DNA of 64,000 nucleotides from UBA10349 sp003485905 (GTDB lineage Bacteria; Pseudomonadota; Gammaproteobacteria; Arenicellales; Arenicellaceae): the NCBI GenBank assembly GCA_943787185.1, contig CALSLL010000001.1:434001-498000 (forward strand), read 5' to 3'. The notes under the pieces were generated by a model. It ran no database searches. It had not been told where the DNA came from and saw only the letters and a program-made list of their open reading frames with translations. This document shows, piece after piece, positions 9,153 to 17,980 of this stretch. Every line of letters starts with the position of its first letter. Positions within the stretch are counted from its first letter, which is position 1. The translations under genes and the position numbers were made by a program.

Positions 9153-10229
9153 ATGAAAATTATGTCATTCTGCCGAACCGTACACGCCTGGGGCGGGTTC
9201 ATTTTAGCGTTGCTTATTCTGCTTATTTCACTTACTGGTTCTGTACTGGTTTGGAAAAAAGAGTACTTATGGCTCACCATCCCTGAGTCGAGAGCATCTG
9301 CCGAGATAACCCCCGAGCTAGCTGCCACCGTTACCGATGCCGCTCAGTCCCATTTTGGACTCGATGTATTACTCTTGCAGTTTGGGCATGAAAACCTAGG
9401 GTTACACAAAGTATATATGCCCGACAGTCAATACGCCTTGCTAGATAGCACGGGAACAATCATTGACCAGTGGTATTTAAACGACCGACCAGAAGAATGG
9501 TTGTACGACCTGCATCACCGGTTGCTACTGGGTAACACCGGCCTAACGGTTGCCGGTTTATCTGCTATAGCGATGTTACTATTGGTGTTTGTCGGTTTAA
9601 TTGCCTGGTGGCCAAGCCGAAAATCGTTCAATTGGCGATTATGGATTAGTGGCTGGCCGCGAATTAAGCTATTAGCTACTCACCGCAACATTGGCGTGGT
9701 GGCTGCCCTACCCACATGTGTTTTACTACTAACCGGGGTTGTACTTAGTTTTCCGTTCCAGGCACAGGAATTACTGTTAGCGGACTACCACTATTCACAA
9801 GAGTATAGTGATTTGTATACCGTTGGACTTGATGAGTTAAGTGGCACCGAAAACGGTGAGCGACTCGCTGCTTTTCAACGCGCTCAAGCAAGCTTTCCTG
9901 AGGGCGCCATACGCTCCGTAGAGCCACCGTCAAGAATGTCGGGGTATCGGCTAATTGGTATGCAGCAAAATGCGAATGAATGGCACCAAAGTGGATTAAG
10001 TAGGGTATATATAGCCCCAGATACTGGTTACATGGATATGCGGCTGAACGCCGCCAGCTTGTCGATAGTCGAGCAGTTATACAACCTGAGTTATCCATTA
10101 CATACAGCAAAGGCGGATCGCTTATGGTACCGAATCGTTGTATTTATATTCGGCATTGCAATGTGCCTACTGAGTTTTTTGGGCTGTGTAAGTTTTGTTA
10201 AAAAGCTTACTAATGCGACGGAAAACTAA
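9153..10229 (+). CDS. PepSY-associated TM helix protein
   Basis: A 358-residue inner-membrane protein of the PepSY_TM family. It has an N-terminal transmembrane helix (about residues 12-33), a periplasmic domain with LHHRLLLGNTG, further helices near residues 133-153, 178-200 and 330-350, and the VHAWGG / THRNIG His-containing segments at the helix edges. Such proteins are often involved in iron or siderophore-related reduction and are often next to TonB receptors; none is adjacent here. It converges on the GST gene with only a 5-base gap. Confidence 0.82.
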   Translation: MKIMSFCRTVHAWGGFILALLILLISLTGSVLVWKKEYLWLTIPESRASAEITPELAATVTDAAQSHFGLDVLLLQFGHENLGLHKVYMPDSQYALLDSTGTIIDQWYLNDRPEEWLYDLHHRLLLGNTGLTVAGLSAIAMLLLVFVGLIAWWPSRKSFNWRLWISGWPRIKLLATHRNIGVVAALPTCVLLLTGVVLSFPFQAQELLLADYHYSQEYSDLYTVGLDELSGTENGERLAAFQRAQASFPEGAIRSVEPPSRMSGYRLIGMQQNANEWHQSGLSRVYIAPDTGYMDMRLNAASLSIVEQLYNLSYPLHTAKADRLWYRIVVFIFGIAMCLLSFLGCVSFVKKLTNATEN

Positions 10230-10234
10230 GAAGC

Positions 10235-10852
10235 CTAGCTAAAGTGCGCAAATGCTCGTACAGCGGCGGGCCGTTCAAACATGCGATCACGATAGTCAAG
10301 ATACGCCTGTGGTACGTCTATCTTGAATCGAAAGGCCCAGTGGACTGTATGTGCTAGCAGGCAATCAGCAAAGGTAAAGGAATTGCCTAGCGCGTACTCA
10401 CTTAATGGGTATAATTTTTGAAACGCCTTTACGGCCTTGTTGAACTCCCACTTGGCAGTATCGAACATAGCTTCTATACGTTGGTCTTCTGGCAGTGCAA
10501 ATCGATGCTTACCGGTAGACCACAACGGCTGCTCCAATTCGGACAATACGAAATAACTAAATTCATCGTATTTTGCACGAGCCTGCGCACCTTGCGGAAT
10601 AAAACGGCCATTAGCTAGTGCATCTATATAATTAACGATTGCTGCGCTTTCCGTGAGCACGAAGTCATCGTGCTTTAATGTCGGCACCTTACCCTGAGAA
10701 TTGAGTGCAACATAATCAGAATGCTGCGACCCGCCAGTCTCATCAGACTGAAACTTTAGTTCGACATAGTCAAAGTCCAGGCCCGATTCTTCAAGTGCCC
10801 ATAGGCACCGCAGCGACCGTGAAGGCCCAAAACCGTATAGTGTTAATGACAT
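10235..10852 (-). CDS. Glutathione S-transferase family protein
   Basis: A 205-residue canonical-size GST. It opens with LTLYGFGPSRSLRCLWAL, where the Ser of PSRS is the likely catalytic residue, followed by the cis-Pro loop (GKVPTLKHDD) and TESAAIVNYI for glutathione binding. The helical C-terminal domain has the GNSFTFADCLLAHTVHW N-capping motif. No signal peptide. It is transcribed toward the PepSY gene and divergently from the RIO kinase gene. Substrate unknown. Confidence 0.88.
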   Translation of the reverse strand: MSLTLYGFGPSRSLRCLWALEESGLDFDYVELKFQSDETGGSQHSDYVALNSQGKVPTLKHDDFVLTESAAIVNYIDALANGRFIPQGAQARAKYDEFSYFVLSELEQPLWSTGKHRFALPEDQRIEAMFDTAKWEFNKAVKAFQKLYPLSEYALGNSFTFADCLLAHTVHWAFRFKIDVPQAYLDYRDRMFERPAAVRAFAHFS

Positions 10853-11001
10853 TAATCCACCCTCTATTAATCAAGCCGACATGATATAGACGACCGGCTT
10901 GTTAAAACAAGTACGTAATTTAATGTTTGAGTAGAGTCTAACCCACTTAAGCATCCGTACTTACTGTATTATGCGCGCCATATTGATTAGCAACAGTAAA
11001 A

Positions 11002-11853
11002 ATGAAAGTTCCCAATAGAATTAAACCTCTGGTCGAAGACGGACTGGTAGATGAAGTGATTAGTCGCTTGATGAGTGGCAAAGAAGCAGATGTGTTTGTG
11101 GTCCACTCATTCGGTGAGATTCGCTGTGCCAAAGTTTATAAAGAATCACTTCAAAGAGGGTTTAAACAAGCGGTGCAGTATCAGGAAGGCCGTAAAGTAA
11201 AAAATACTCGCCGGGCTCGCGCTATGGAGCGCGGCTCATCTTATGGCCGCAAGCAGCAGGAGGAGGTCTGGCAGACGGCTGAGGTTGATGCACTAGTCAA
11301 ACTTGCCAAGACCGACGTTCGAGTTCCGGAAACCTTCGGATGCTTCGAAGGCGTATTGCTGATGGAGCTGATCACCGATGCAGAAGGCCACGTGGCGCCG
11401 CGATTGGCGGATGTATCAATGACGGCTGAAGAAGCGATTCAAGGCCATGCGACGGTGATGGAATACGTAAAGAAAATGCTATGTGTTGGTATGGTCCATG
11501 GTGACTTATCAGAATTCAATGTGTTGGTAGACGAACTCGGGCCGGTAATCATTGACCTGCCGCAGGCGGTGGATGCATCGGCGAACAATCAAGCCGAAGA
11601 GATGTTGATTCGCGACGTGCGAAATATTAATAATTACTATGGGCAGTTTGCTCCGCAACTTTTACAAAATCGATCTGGCCATGAAATGTGGGAACTCTAC
11701 GAGAGGGCTGAGCTATACGAAGACACACTCCTTACCGGAATTCATGCAGAAGATACGCACCAAGCTGATGTAGATGGTGTGGTGAGTGAAATTAAATCGG
11801 TACTTGCCGAAGAAGCGAAGCGTCAAGAAAGACTTCGTGAGGCAGAGAGTTAG
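11002..11853 (+). CDS. RIO1-like protein kinase, PA4780 family
   Basis: A 283-residue RIO-type atypical kinase. The GKEADVFVV ATP-binding strand-loop (residues 26-34), a Lys in RCAKVYKE, the catalytic loop HGDLSEFNVLV with Asp168 and Asn173, and the metal-binding IIDLPQAVD with Asp185 are all present, so the enzyme should be active. RIO1-like kinases of this bacterial group have no firmly known target. An RRM RNA-binding protein gene follows 65 bases downstream on the same strand, consistent with a role around RNA or ribosomes (inference). Confidence 0.9.
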   Translation: MKVPNRIKPLVEDGLVDEVISRLMSGKEADVFVVHSFGEIRCAKVYKESLQRGFKQAVQYQEGRKVKNTRRARAMERGSSYGRKQQEEVWQTAEVDALVKLAKTDVRVPETFGCFEGVLLMELITDAEGHVAPRLADVSMTAEEAIQGHATVMEYVKKMLCVGMVHGDLSEFNVLVDELGPVIIDLPQAVDASANNQAEEMLIRDVRNINNYYGQFAPQLLQNRSGHEMWELYERAELYEDTLLTGIHAEDTHQADVDGVVSEIKSVLAEEAKRQERLREAES

Positions 11854-11918
11854 GCTAAACCCCGCATGGCCAGTTCATTGCAGTGATGCCTCTACTAGAC
11901 CCAAACTAGCGCCATACT

Positions 11919-12185
11919 ATGAAACTACTTATTCGAAACTTGGACCGCGCCACAACTCAAGCAGAACTGAAAAAATTATTCGAGCCTGCTGGTGCTGTTC
12001 AGTCCTGTTCAATAGTCATGGACAAGGAAACTGGTAAATCGAAAGGCTTTGGCTTTGTAGAAATGCCTAAAGTTGGGGAGGCTAAAGCCGCCATGCAGGC
12101 GTTAAATGGGCGCCAAGTTGGCGAGAATAAAATCCGGGTTAAAAAAGCAGAAGTTCGAATAGGTAAGGCACAACCAGAAAACTAG
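11919..12185 (+). CDS. RNA-binding protein with a single RRM
   Basis: An 88-residue stand-alone RNA recognition motif. RNP2 is LLIRNL at residues 3-8 and RNP1 is KGFGFVEM near residues 44-51, with the aromatic residues that stack on RNA bases present. A short basic tail (KKAEVRIGKAQPEN) follows. Proteins of this type are common in cyanobacteria and many gammaproteobacteria and are often cold-inducible RNA chaperones. It lies just downstream of the RIO kinase gene. No distinct ribosome-binding site is visible. Confidence 0.9.
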   Translation: MKLLIRNLDRATTQAELKKLFEPAGAVQSCSIVMDKETGKSKGFGFVEMPKVGEAKAAMQALNGRQVGENKIRVKKAEVRIGKAQPEN

Positions 12186-12382
12186 TTATACAGCCCTACT
12201 CTATGCCATAGTCCCTGTAGCGCCCCCAAAGAATTGCCGCTGACTAAGTTGGCACCCACTCGCAATCTAGAGTATTTATCCTCTATAGAAACGATTATAG
12301 CTATGCTAATCTGAAGTCTGTCCAATCGCTGTACAACGAGAGATTGTAGACGGATTCTCAATTGTAAATGGGGGTGGGCTAG

Positions 12383-13951
12383 ATGTATCGTTTTCTAACA
12401 CGGTTGGTTGTAGTAACGGGCTTAGTTTTTCAAATTATAAGTGCTGCGATAGTAGTAGCAGATGATTCTGAAGATCACGCTCTGTTAACCGAAGCATTGG
12501 ACGCTTTCGAAGCAGGCGAATTCGAGGAAGCCATAACTCAACTCGGCGCATTACCGGATGGGTCCACTTACGCAGCATCCGCGGCTATGGTTGCTGGCAG
12601 CGCGTTTAACCGAATGAGTTCTCACCGACTGGCGGTTACCATGCTGGGCAAGGCCGAGGAGGCGGGATACGAAGGAGACCAGCTTAATCTGGAAGTGGGT
12701 TGGGCATGGCTGGAACTCGGCGAAAGCGCGTTGGCGTCGCTCCGACTGCAAGCATTTTTGGATGCCTACCCAAACCATGCTAAAGCCACTGAATTGTTTG
12801 GCCGAGCCTTAGCCGCAGGTGGTGAGATAGAACTGGGCATCGAAATGCTAAATAGAGCAAAAGCCTTAGACCCTGGATTGGCAGATACGGTGTATATGCA
12901 ACTTGGCGCTCTCGCGTTTCAGTTTGGCAATAGTGAAATTGCAGCGCAACAAATTAGCTTCGCCGCCCAGCAGCAGCAAGATTCCCCAATAGCAGATTAT
13001 TTGCGCGAACAATTTGCCCAGCCAACTGTAGCGGTAACAGCTTCCAGTGCTTTGGCAGAAAACTATTCCTGGTGGGGCCTTCAGGCTTACAGTGGTTACA
13101 ACGACAATGCGATTGGGCGTGGACGTAACCAACCGCTGCCTCTAGACATCAGTAATGAGGGAACCGGACTAATTCACGTTGGCGCAAATGCCGGCCATCG
13201 TCATGTACTATCGGATCGCAGCGACGTGTATGGCGTATTGAATATAGGTACTGATCAATACTTTGACGTGTCGGATTTAAACAATCTGGTAATAAGGGGC
13301 AACGGACAATATCGATACCGACTGGATAACGATGGAGTTATTTCATTCGGTGGTTTTTTTGAAAAGCTAAATGTCGATGGCGATACGGTGCGCGACTCCT
13401 GGTCTATTAACGGTGGCTATGACGTTCAAATAGCCGATGACCAATCGATAGATGCGCGCCTCACCTACGGTAAAGAGGACTACGACTTTGACCACATATT
13501 TGCGTTTAGAGATCGAGATGGCAACAATTTGAACCTTGCTCTTCGCTATACCAAGCAAATAAGTGACACTTCTGGATTGCAGGCGGGAACTAATATAAGC
13601 AGCTACAACGCCAACGGTGACGATTACGATGGAAACAGTTGGGCAGTGTTCGGGCAGTTGAGCCAACGAACAGAAATTGACATAGGGAACAAGCATTTGT
13701 CGCCATATATCAGCGTTTATTTTTCGTATAGAAATGCTAATTATGACAACTTAAACAGCTTTGCCGGAACTTCTGGTTTTGAGTTTGAACGAGACGAAAC
13801 GCAATGGCTGGCCAACCTCGGGGTCAATGTGCCCTTGGATGATAGCTGGAGTGGTTTCGCATAACTTCAGTACCTCGATAACCGATCAAACGTCGACGCT
13901 TTTGATTACACTCAAACACTCGTCGTATTTGGCGTAAGCGTAAGCTACTAG
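12383..13951 (+). pseudogene. TPR-outer membrane beta-barrel gene interrupted by an in-frame TAA near its end
   Basis: The open frame codes for a signal peptide (residues 1-27), a TPR-like helical region (about 30-210) and a C-terminal beta-barrel rich in alternating strands (about 225-493). It stops at TAA 13862-13864, but the same frame continues for 28 more codons with alternating strand character and ends in VVFGVSVSY before TAG 13949-13951, exactly as a last barrel strand with a terminal aromatic should. A single CAA-to-TAA change would explain it. As read, the protein lacks its final strands and the C-terminal signal for outer-membrane insertion. The TAG overlaps the AGGAGG of the next gene, showing the longer frame is the original one. 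Role unknown, perhaps export or display. Confidence 0.75.
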
Positions 13952-13960
13952 GAGGAAATG

Positions 13961-16039
13961 ATGATTTCAAAAGCAACAATTGCAAGTGTATTAGTTAGCG
14001 CAGCATCAATTTTACTTCTTAACTTGGCACCATTCCCTGCATACGCTAACGATGCAAGTGTTGGGTGCCAGCGCGGCTTCAATTTTTTTGAATGCCCCGG
14101 AGGCGTGGCAACAGGTTCTATTACTTTCGGCGATTTTAATGCCGCCACTCTAACTTGGCGCCAGCCAGATGGATCAACCGCATTAGGCGGCAACAACAAC
14201 ACCCTTTTGGCTTGCCCAACACCTAATCAACCGGATGTTAACGTTCCAGATATGGTGGTCGCCCCGCCAACACCAGAACCTGTAGTTGCGCCCCCAGCAG
14301 CAATAGTTCCAACCATGATATCCCCAGCAATGATTGAGGCTGTAATGGAAGACTTATCGCCACCGGTGAATTTTCCTATAGTCCGACAGCGCTACTTGCT
14401 GAATGCTGATACGACTCTGACTATTGGTACCTGCACATTCGGGAGCGGCGTTTCTGGTGGCGATTCAAAAATAAATAATCGATTACTTAACGGCTTAGGC
14501 TGTGACTATAACTACAATACAGAAGCCTTTAACATTAAATTGGACTATTCAGGAGTTCAATTTGAAGAACCTGGCTCTATCCTGGATCAAACAATGACGG
14601 GGACCAGTTCCAGCTCCTCCAGACCAGACATCAGAAGAGTACCTCCGGAAATGCTAGACGCGTTCTTTGGGGATGATGTGATTTTAGATGGCTTCGACGA
14701 TTTTGGCCTTCCCGCTCCGACCCATACCCTGGGTGGCAATTTTAAATTCGGTGATCTGTCTGCAGGATCATTCGGCAGTCTGGTTGAAGGAACAGAGGAT
14801 GATACGCTTTCTTCAAATAGCGCTGAGCCATCAACTACAACCCCCGCAAATTCGGAAGATCCACTAGCAGCATTCGCTAATTTGTTTGTGATCGAAGAAG
14901 AGCCAAAACCAGTAGAGCCAAAACAGAATATGAGAGTTTTCCTGTCGGAGCAAGGAAACGTAGACTTTGAAATTCTCGATCTAAACGATAACGGATTAAG
15001 ATTCGGCGATACTGGCCGTTCAAGCGTTGGAATCGACGGGTCCGGAAATGCTCAGAACGGCCGTAATTACAATAGTCGGTTTAGACTCAATATTCCTGGC
15101 GAAACTGATGGTGGCCTACAATTCGGTGGTAGAGTGCGACTTCGTGATGAAACGGAACCCGCCACTACAAACACGCCCGACGAAATTTCAAGCGCGGAAA
15201 ATCAAGGTGAAACTGACAGAGCAAACACGTGGCTCGCAGGAGCTACAGCCGCGAAAGCACGATTAGGAAACGCGATTATCGGTGGTAACGAAGTCACCGA
15301 GAGTGAAGGAACTCACTTCATAAAGGATACCCGCAATATTTTTCTAAATCCGGCAGCGGTAAACGAATATAAAAACTATGTGGTTACCGAATGGGGTGCC
15401 AGTGCCGAAGCACGTGCCAATGATGCTGAAGCTAACGAAGAAGGGGGCTTTTTTCGGGAAGCTGGGTCTTTTGCCTACGGCGTATATTTGGGCAACAGGG
15501 CGACGCAATCGTCAACAGAGCGGAACTCCGAACCTGAAGAATTTACCGCCAGCGATTTCAGTGTTAAGGCTTTTGTTTCGACTGACGAGTACCACCGATT
15601 CTTGAGGGGTGAAGCGGGCCTTGAATATGGCGCGAGCATTACTTACGGCACAGGTATAGATAAAGCAAGATTGATCGGAGCATTATTGTCCGACGTCGGT
15701 AGTATGGGCCCGGGTATGAGTATAGATACAGAGGAACCAGGAAGCATTATCGATGAAACTGAATACGTTAGTGTCATCGAGCTATACTACGATAACCTAG
15801 AACGTAAAAATAAAGAGAACGGAAATGATGAAGCTACCGCTAACGCACTTATGCTTTCAGTAGAAGAGCAAGCTGCTGATGTCCAAAGAGATGCTAGCAA
15901 TGTCATACCCGGTAACGACCTCTCGTTCCTAACGCTGCCGGACGATTCTCCTGGCGTAAGAGCATTTAGCGAGGCAATGCAACGAAACTATCTATTTGCT
16001 GCAGCGATATGCTTAGACTTCAATATATATTCATCCTAA
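13961..16039 (+). CDS. Large exported protein of unknown function, probably frameshifted near its 3' end
   Basis: About 692 residues with a signal peptide (ending near PAYA|ND) and no recognised domain. A Pro/Val-rich linker lies at about residues 88-115, acidic Ser/Thr-rich stretches occur around 210-320, and two Gly/beta-rich stretches with GSITFGDFN- and GLQFGGRVRLRDE-like motifs suggest a surface or matrix protein. ATG 13961 is preferred over ATG 13958 because AGGAGG then sits five bases upstream. It overlaps the end of the TPR-barrel gene's original frame, so the two were co-translated and probably work together. The frame ends at 16039 while a coding-like stretch continues in another frame to 16308. 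Confidence 0.6.
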   Translation: MISKATIASVLVSAASILLLNLAPFPAYANDASVGCQRGFNFFECPGGVATGSITFGDFNAATLTWRQPDGSTALGGNNNTLLACPTPNQPDVNVPDMVVAPPTPEPVVAPPAAIVPTMISPAMIEAVMEDLSPPVNFPIVRQRYLLNADTTLTIGTCTFGSGVSGGDSKINNRLLNGLGCDYNYNTEAFNIKLDYSGVQFEEPGSILDQTMTGTSSSSSRPDIRRVPPEMLDAFFGDDVILDGFDDFGLPAPTHTLGGNFKFGDLSAGSFGSLVEGTEDDTLSSNSAEPSTTTPANSEDPLAAFANLFVIEEEPKPVEPKQNMRVFLSEQGNVDFEILDLNDNGLRFGDTGRSSVGIDGSGNAQNGRNYNSRFRLNIPGETDGGLQFGGRVRLRDETEPATTNTPDEISSAENQGETDRANTWLAGATAAKARLGNAIIGGNEVTESEGTHFIKDTRNIFLNPAAVNEYKNYVVTEWGASAEARANDAEANEEGGFFREAGSFAYGVYLGNRATQSSTERNSEPEEFTASDFSVKAFVSTDEYHRFLRGEAGLEYGASITYGTGIDKARLIGALLSDVGSMGPGMSIDTEEPGSIIDETEYVSVIELYYDNLERKNKENGNDEATANALMLSVEEQAADVQRDASNVIPGNDLSFLTLPDDSPGVRAFSEAMQRNYLFAAAICLDFNIYSS

Positions 16040-16308
16040 ATGACTTGATGGCTATACATTTAGGTGGCATGAGTGTAGACCTGAGCCTGGATGCTGCCAG
16101 TCGACTGGCCCTGTTTATCAACATCACTACCATGATCGCTCAGACTATGGCGGAAACCTCTCCTGATACTGATGCATCGACTGCACCTAAAACAAAGGTA
16201 GAAGATATAAACGATATAGATGTACACAGTGTAAGAAACGAAGTTCAAGGGATGATGGCGCTTAGTCAGCTGACGAATAAGGCTCCCCTTCAAATTGCCG
16301 CACAATAA
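16009..16308 (+). pseudogene. Probable frameshifted 3' part of the preceding exported-protein gene
   Basis: An open frame shifted by one base relative to the upstream gene. The stretch after about 16040 (LNDLMAIHLGGMSVDLSLDAAS, then a Thr/Asp-rich tail ending at TAA 16306) has coding-like composition, no ribosome-binding site and no good start. A one-base loss near the AT-repeat at 16022-16029 would join it to the upstream frame. It could instead be a chance open frame. Confidence 0.4.
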
Positions 16309-16380
16309 AGAGCTGAATTTGGTTAATCGAGAACGTCGAAAATAAATCTATATTATCCAACCAAATCCGGAGCAGAAACC

Positions 16381-16920
16381 ATGCAGTCAATACTCAAACT
16401 AATTTTAACCAGCCTTCTCTTTTCAGCAGTAACTGCGTGCTCCATAACAGCGACGCAAGACACACTTAACGTTGCTGCAATCGAGAACGCCGAAATCCGT
16501 AATCTTAATCACCCTGAGGCCACTGTATTTGCTGCAGGCCAGCCAACACAGGAGCAACTAGCCACACTTGGCAACTCGGGTATTAAGCACGTCGTTAGTT
16601 TACGTCCTGCAAGTGAGCTTGATTGGAACGAACAAGAATATGTTGAATCGCTGGATGGAGTGACTTATCACAACATTCCGATTGACAGCAAAGCTGGCGA
16701 TATTAATCCCATAAACGCCGCGACCCTGCAGTCGCTACTAAAATCACTTGGCAATGAACCTGTGCTGGTGCATTGCGGCAGTAGTAATCGCGTGGGCGCG
16801 CTAGCCGCTATATCGGCAGCACAAGAAAACGGAACCAGCGCCGATGCCGCGGTTGAAGAAGGTAAACGTTGGGGCTTAACTGGACTCGAACCCGCGGTTC
16901 GAGAAGTATTAGGCGAATAA
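16381..16920 (+). CDS. Dual-specificity phosphatase/DUF442-like lipoprotein
   Basis: A 179-residue protein with a lipoprotein signal (VTAC, Cys20) and a Cys-based phosphatase domain of the DUF442 (beta-lactamase-hydrolase-like) group. The signature HCGSSNRVG (Cys-x5-Arg) is intact near residues 136-143. The early VFAAGQPTQEQLATL and VSLRPASELDW stretches match the DUF442 fold, where an Asp acts as general acid. Members are associated with sulfide or phosphate-ester chemistry; the substrate here is unknown. A strong terminator follows. Confidence 0.82.
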   Translation: MQSILKLILTSLLFSAVTACSITATQDTLNVAAIENAEIRNLNHPEATVFAAGQPTQEQLATLGNSGIKHVVSLRPASELDWNEQEYVESLDGVTYHNIPIDSKAGDINPINAATLQSLLKSLGNEPVLVHCGSSNRVGALAAISAAQENGTSADAAVEEGKRWGLTGLEPAVREVLGE

Positions 16921-16963
16921 CACTAGGAACATCGTTTCCTCGCAAATACTGAAAACCCTAGGC

Positions 16964-16996
16964 GGGGGCAGGCATTCGTTGTCTGCCCCCTTTTTT
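16964..16996 (+). terminator. Rho-independent terminator
   Basis: An eight-base perfect GC-rich stem (GGGGGCAG / CTGCCCCC), extendable by a G-T and a C-G pair, with a short loop and a run of six T. It ends the phosphatase-like gene and separates it from the convergent cytochrome gene. Confidence 0.92.
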
Positions 16997-16998
16997 CG

Positions 16999-17871
16999 TT
17001 ACTCCAATTCGGGAAACGGAGGCACTGATCGGAGATAAGCGATCATGGCTTTCATATCTTCTTCATTGATATTTTTATAGTAAGGAAAGCCCATCATTTT
17101 GACTAATTCGCGGCCATCCCGACTAACCCCATCGGTAATTGCGCGCTTAATTTCGTCATCGGACCATTCCCCAATTCCCGCAGCCGGATGAGGAGTAATA
17201 TTCAATGAAACTCCAGTCACAACACCAAACACATTCGGCAAAACGCGCCCACCAGCATTCAAACGACTAAAATCAATACGTCCTTCGCTCATCGGTGTGT
17301 GGCACTCAGTGCAATGGCCTAGGGTATGGGTAACGTAGCGCCCATAGGCTAGCAGATCATCTTTACTTACTTCCGGAACACTCTCAACTTTTGGCCCGTA
17401 ATTTGGTGGCAACGGAATACTATATTCTGATTTTGGTACGACATTACTAATGGGCTCAACGGTCCGCAAATAAGCGACAATCGACTGAACATCGTAATCA
17501 GACATGGTTGCATAAAACGGACTCGGCATAGGCGGACCGATTAAGCTTCCGTCGGGCCTTAGCCCATCGCGTATAGCCGTTATAATTTCTTCGTCTGTCC
17601 AACTGCCTATTCCGGTTTCAATATCCATGGTGATATTAGGGGCATAGGCGTTCAGGCCCTCTTCTTTAATCGTGAAAGCCCCTGCATAGGCCATACCTTC
17701 AACGGCTGAACCGGTATTATCTGGATCCCGAGGTGTATGACAATTTCCACAGGCAACAATACTTTCCATCAGGTAGGTACCACGTGCCAGCATTGCTTCA
17801 TCAGCAGCGAGCACCAAAGCACCATGCATTGACCCTATCAATAAAAATACGCTCAATATTCGTCTTGTCAT
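16999..17871 (-). CDS. Di-heme c-type cytochrome subunit of the Mo-hydroxylase
   Basis: Periplasmic cytochrome c with two heme-binding sites, CGNCH and CTECH, roughly 140 residues apart, each in a cytochrome-c-like domain with a downstream Met ligand candidate (GPPMPSPFY for the first). The open frame reaches 17931, but the MTRRILSVFLLIGS signal peptide starts at 17871, which I take as the start. It lies directly downstream of the molybdopterin subunit on the same strand and would accept electrons from it, as in isoquinoline 1-oxidoreductase- or aldehyde-dehydrogenase-type three-subunit enzymes. Confidence 0.9.
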   Translation of the reverse strand: MTRRILSVFLLIGSMHGALVLAADEAMLARGTYLMESIVACGNCHTPRDPDNTGSAVEGMAYAGAFTIKEEGLNAYAPNITMDIETGIGSWTDEEIITAIRDGLRPDGSLIGPPMPSPFYATMSDYDVQSIVAYLRTVEPISNVVPKSEYSIPLPPNYGPKVESVPEVSKDDLLAYGRYVTHTLGHCTECHTPMSEGRIDFSRLNAGGRVLPNVFGVVTGVSLNITPHPAAGIGEWSDDEIKRAITDGVSRDGRELVKMMGFPYYKNINEEDMKAMIAYLRSVPPFPELE

Positions 17872-17980
17872 TTTTATCTTATCCAATTTGGTACGCGAGT
17901 TTATAGTTCCTGATTTCTCACCAGGAACCAACTCTTTAGAAGAGAGTACTAGTTTAAATAATAAACGCTATATGTAAAAG

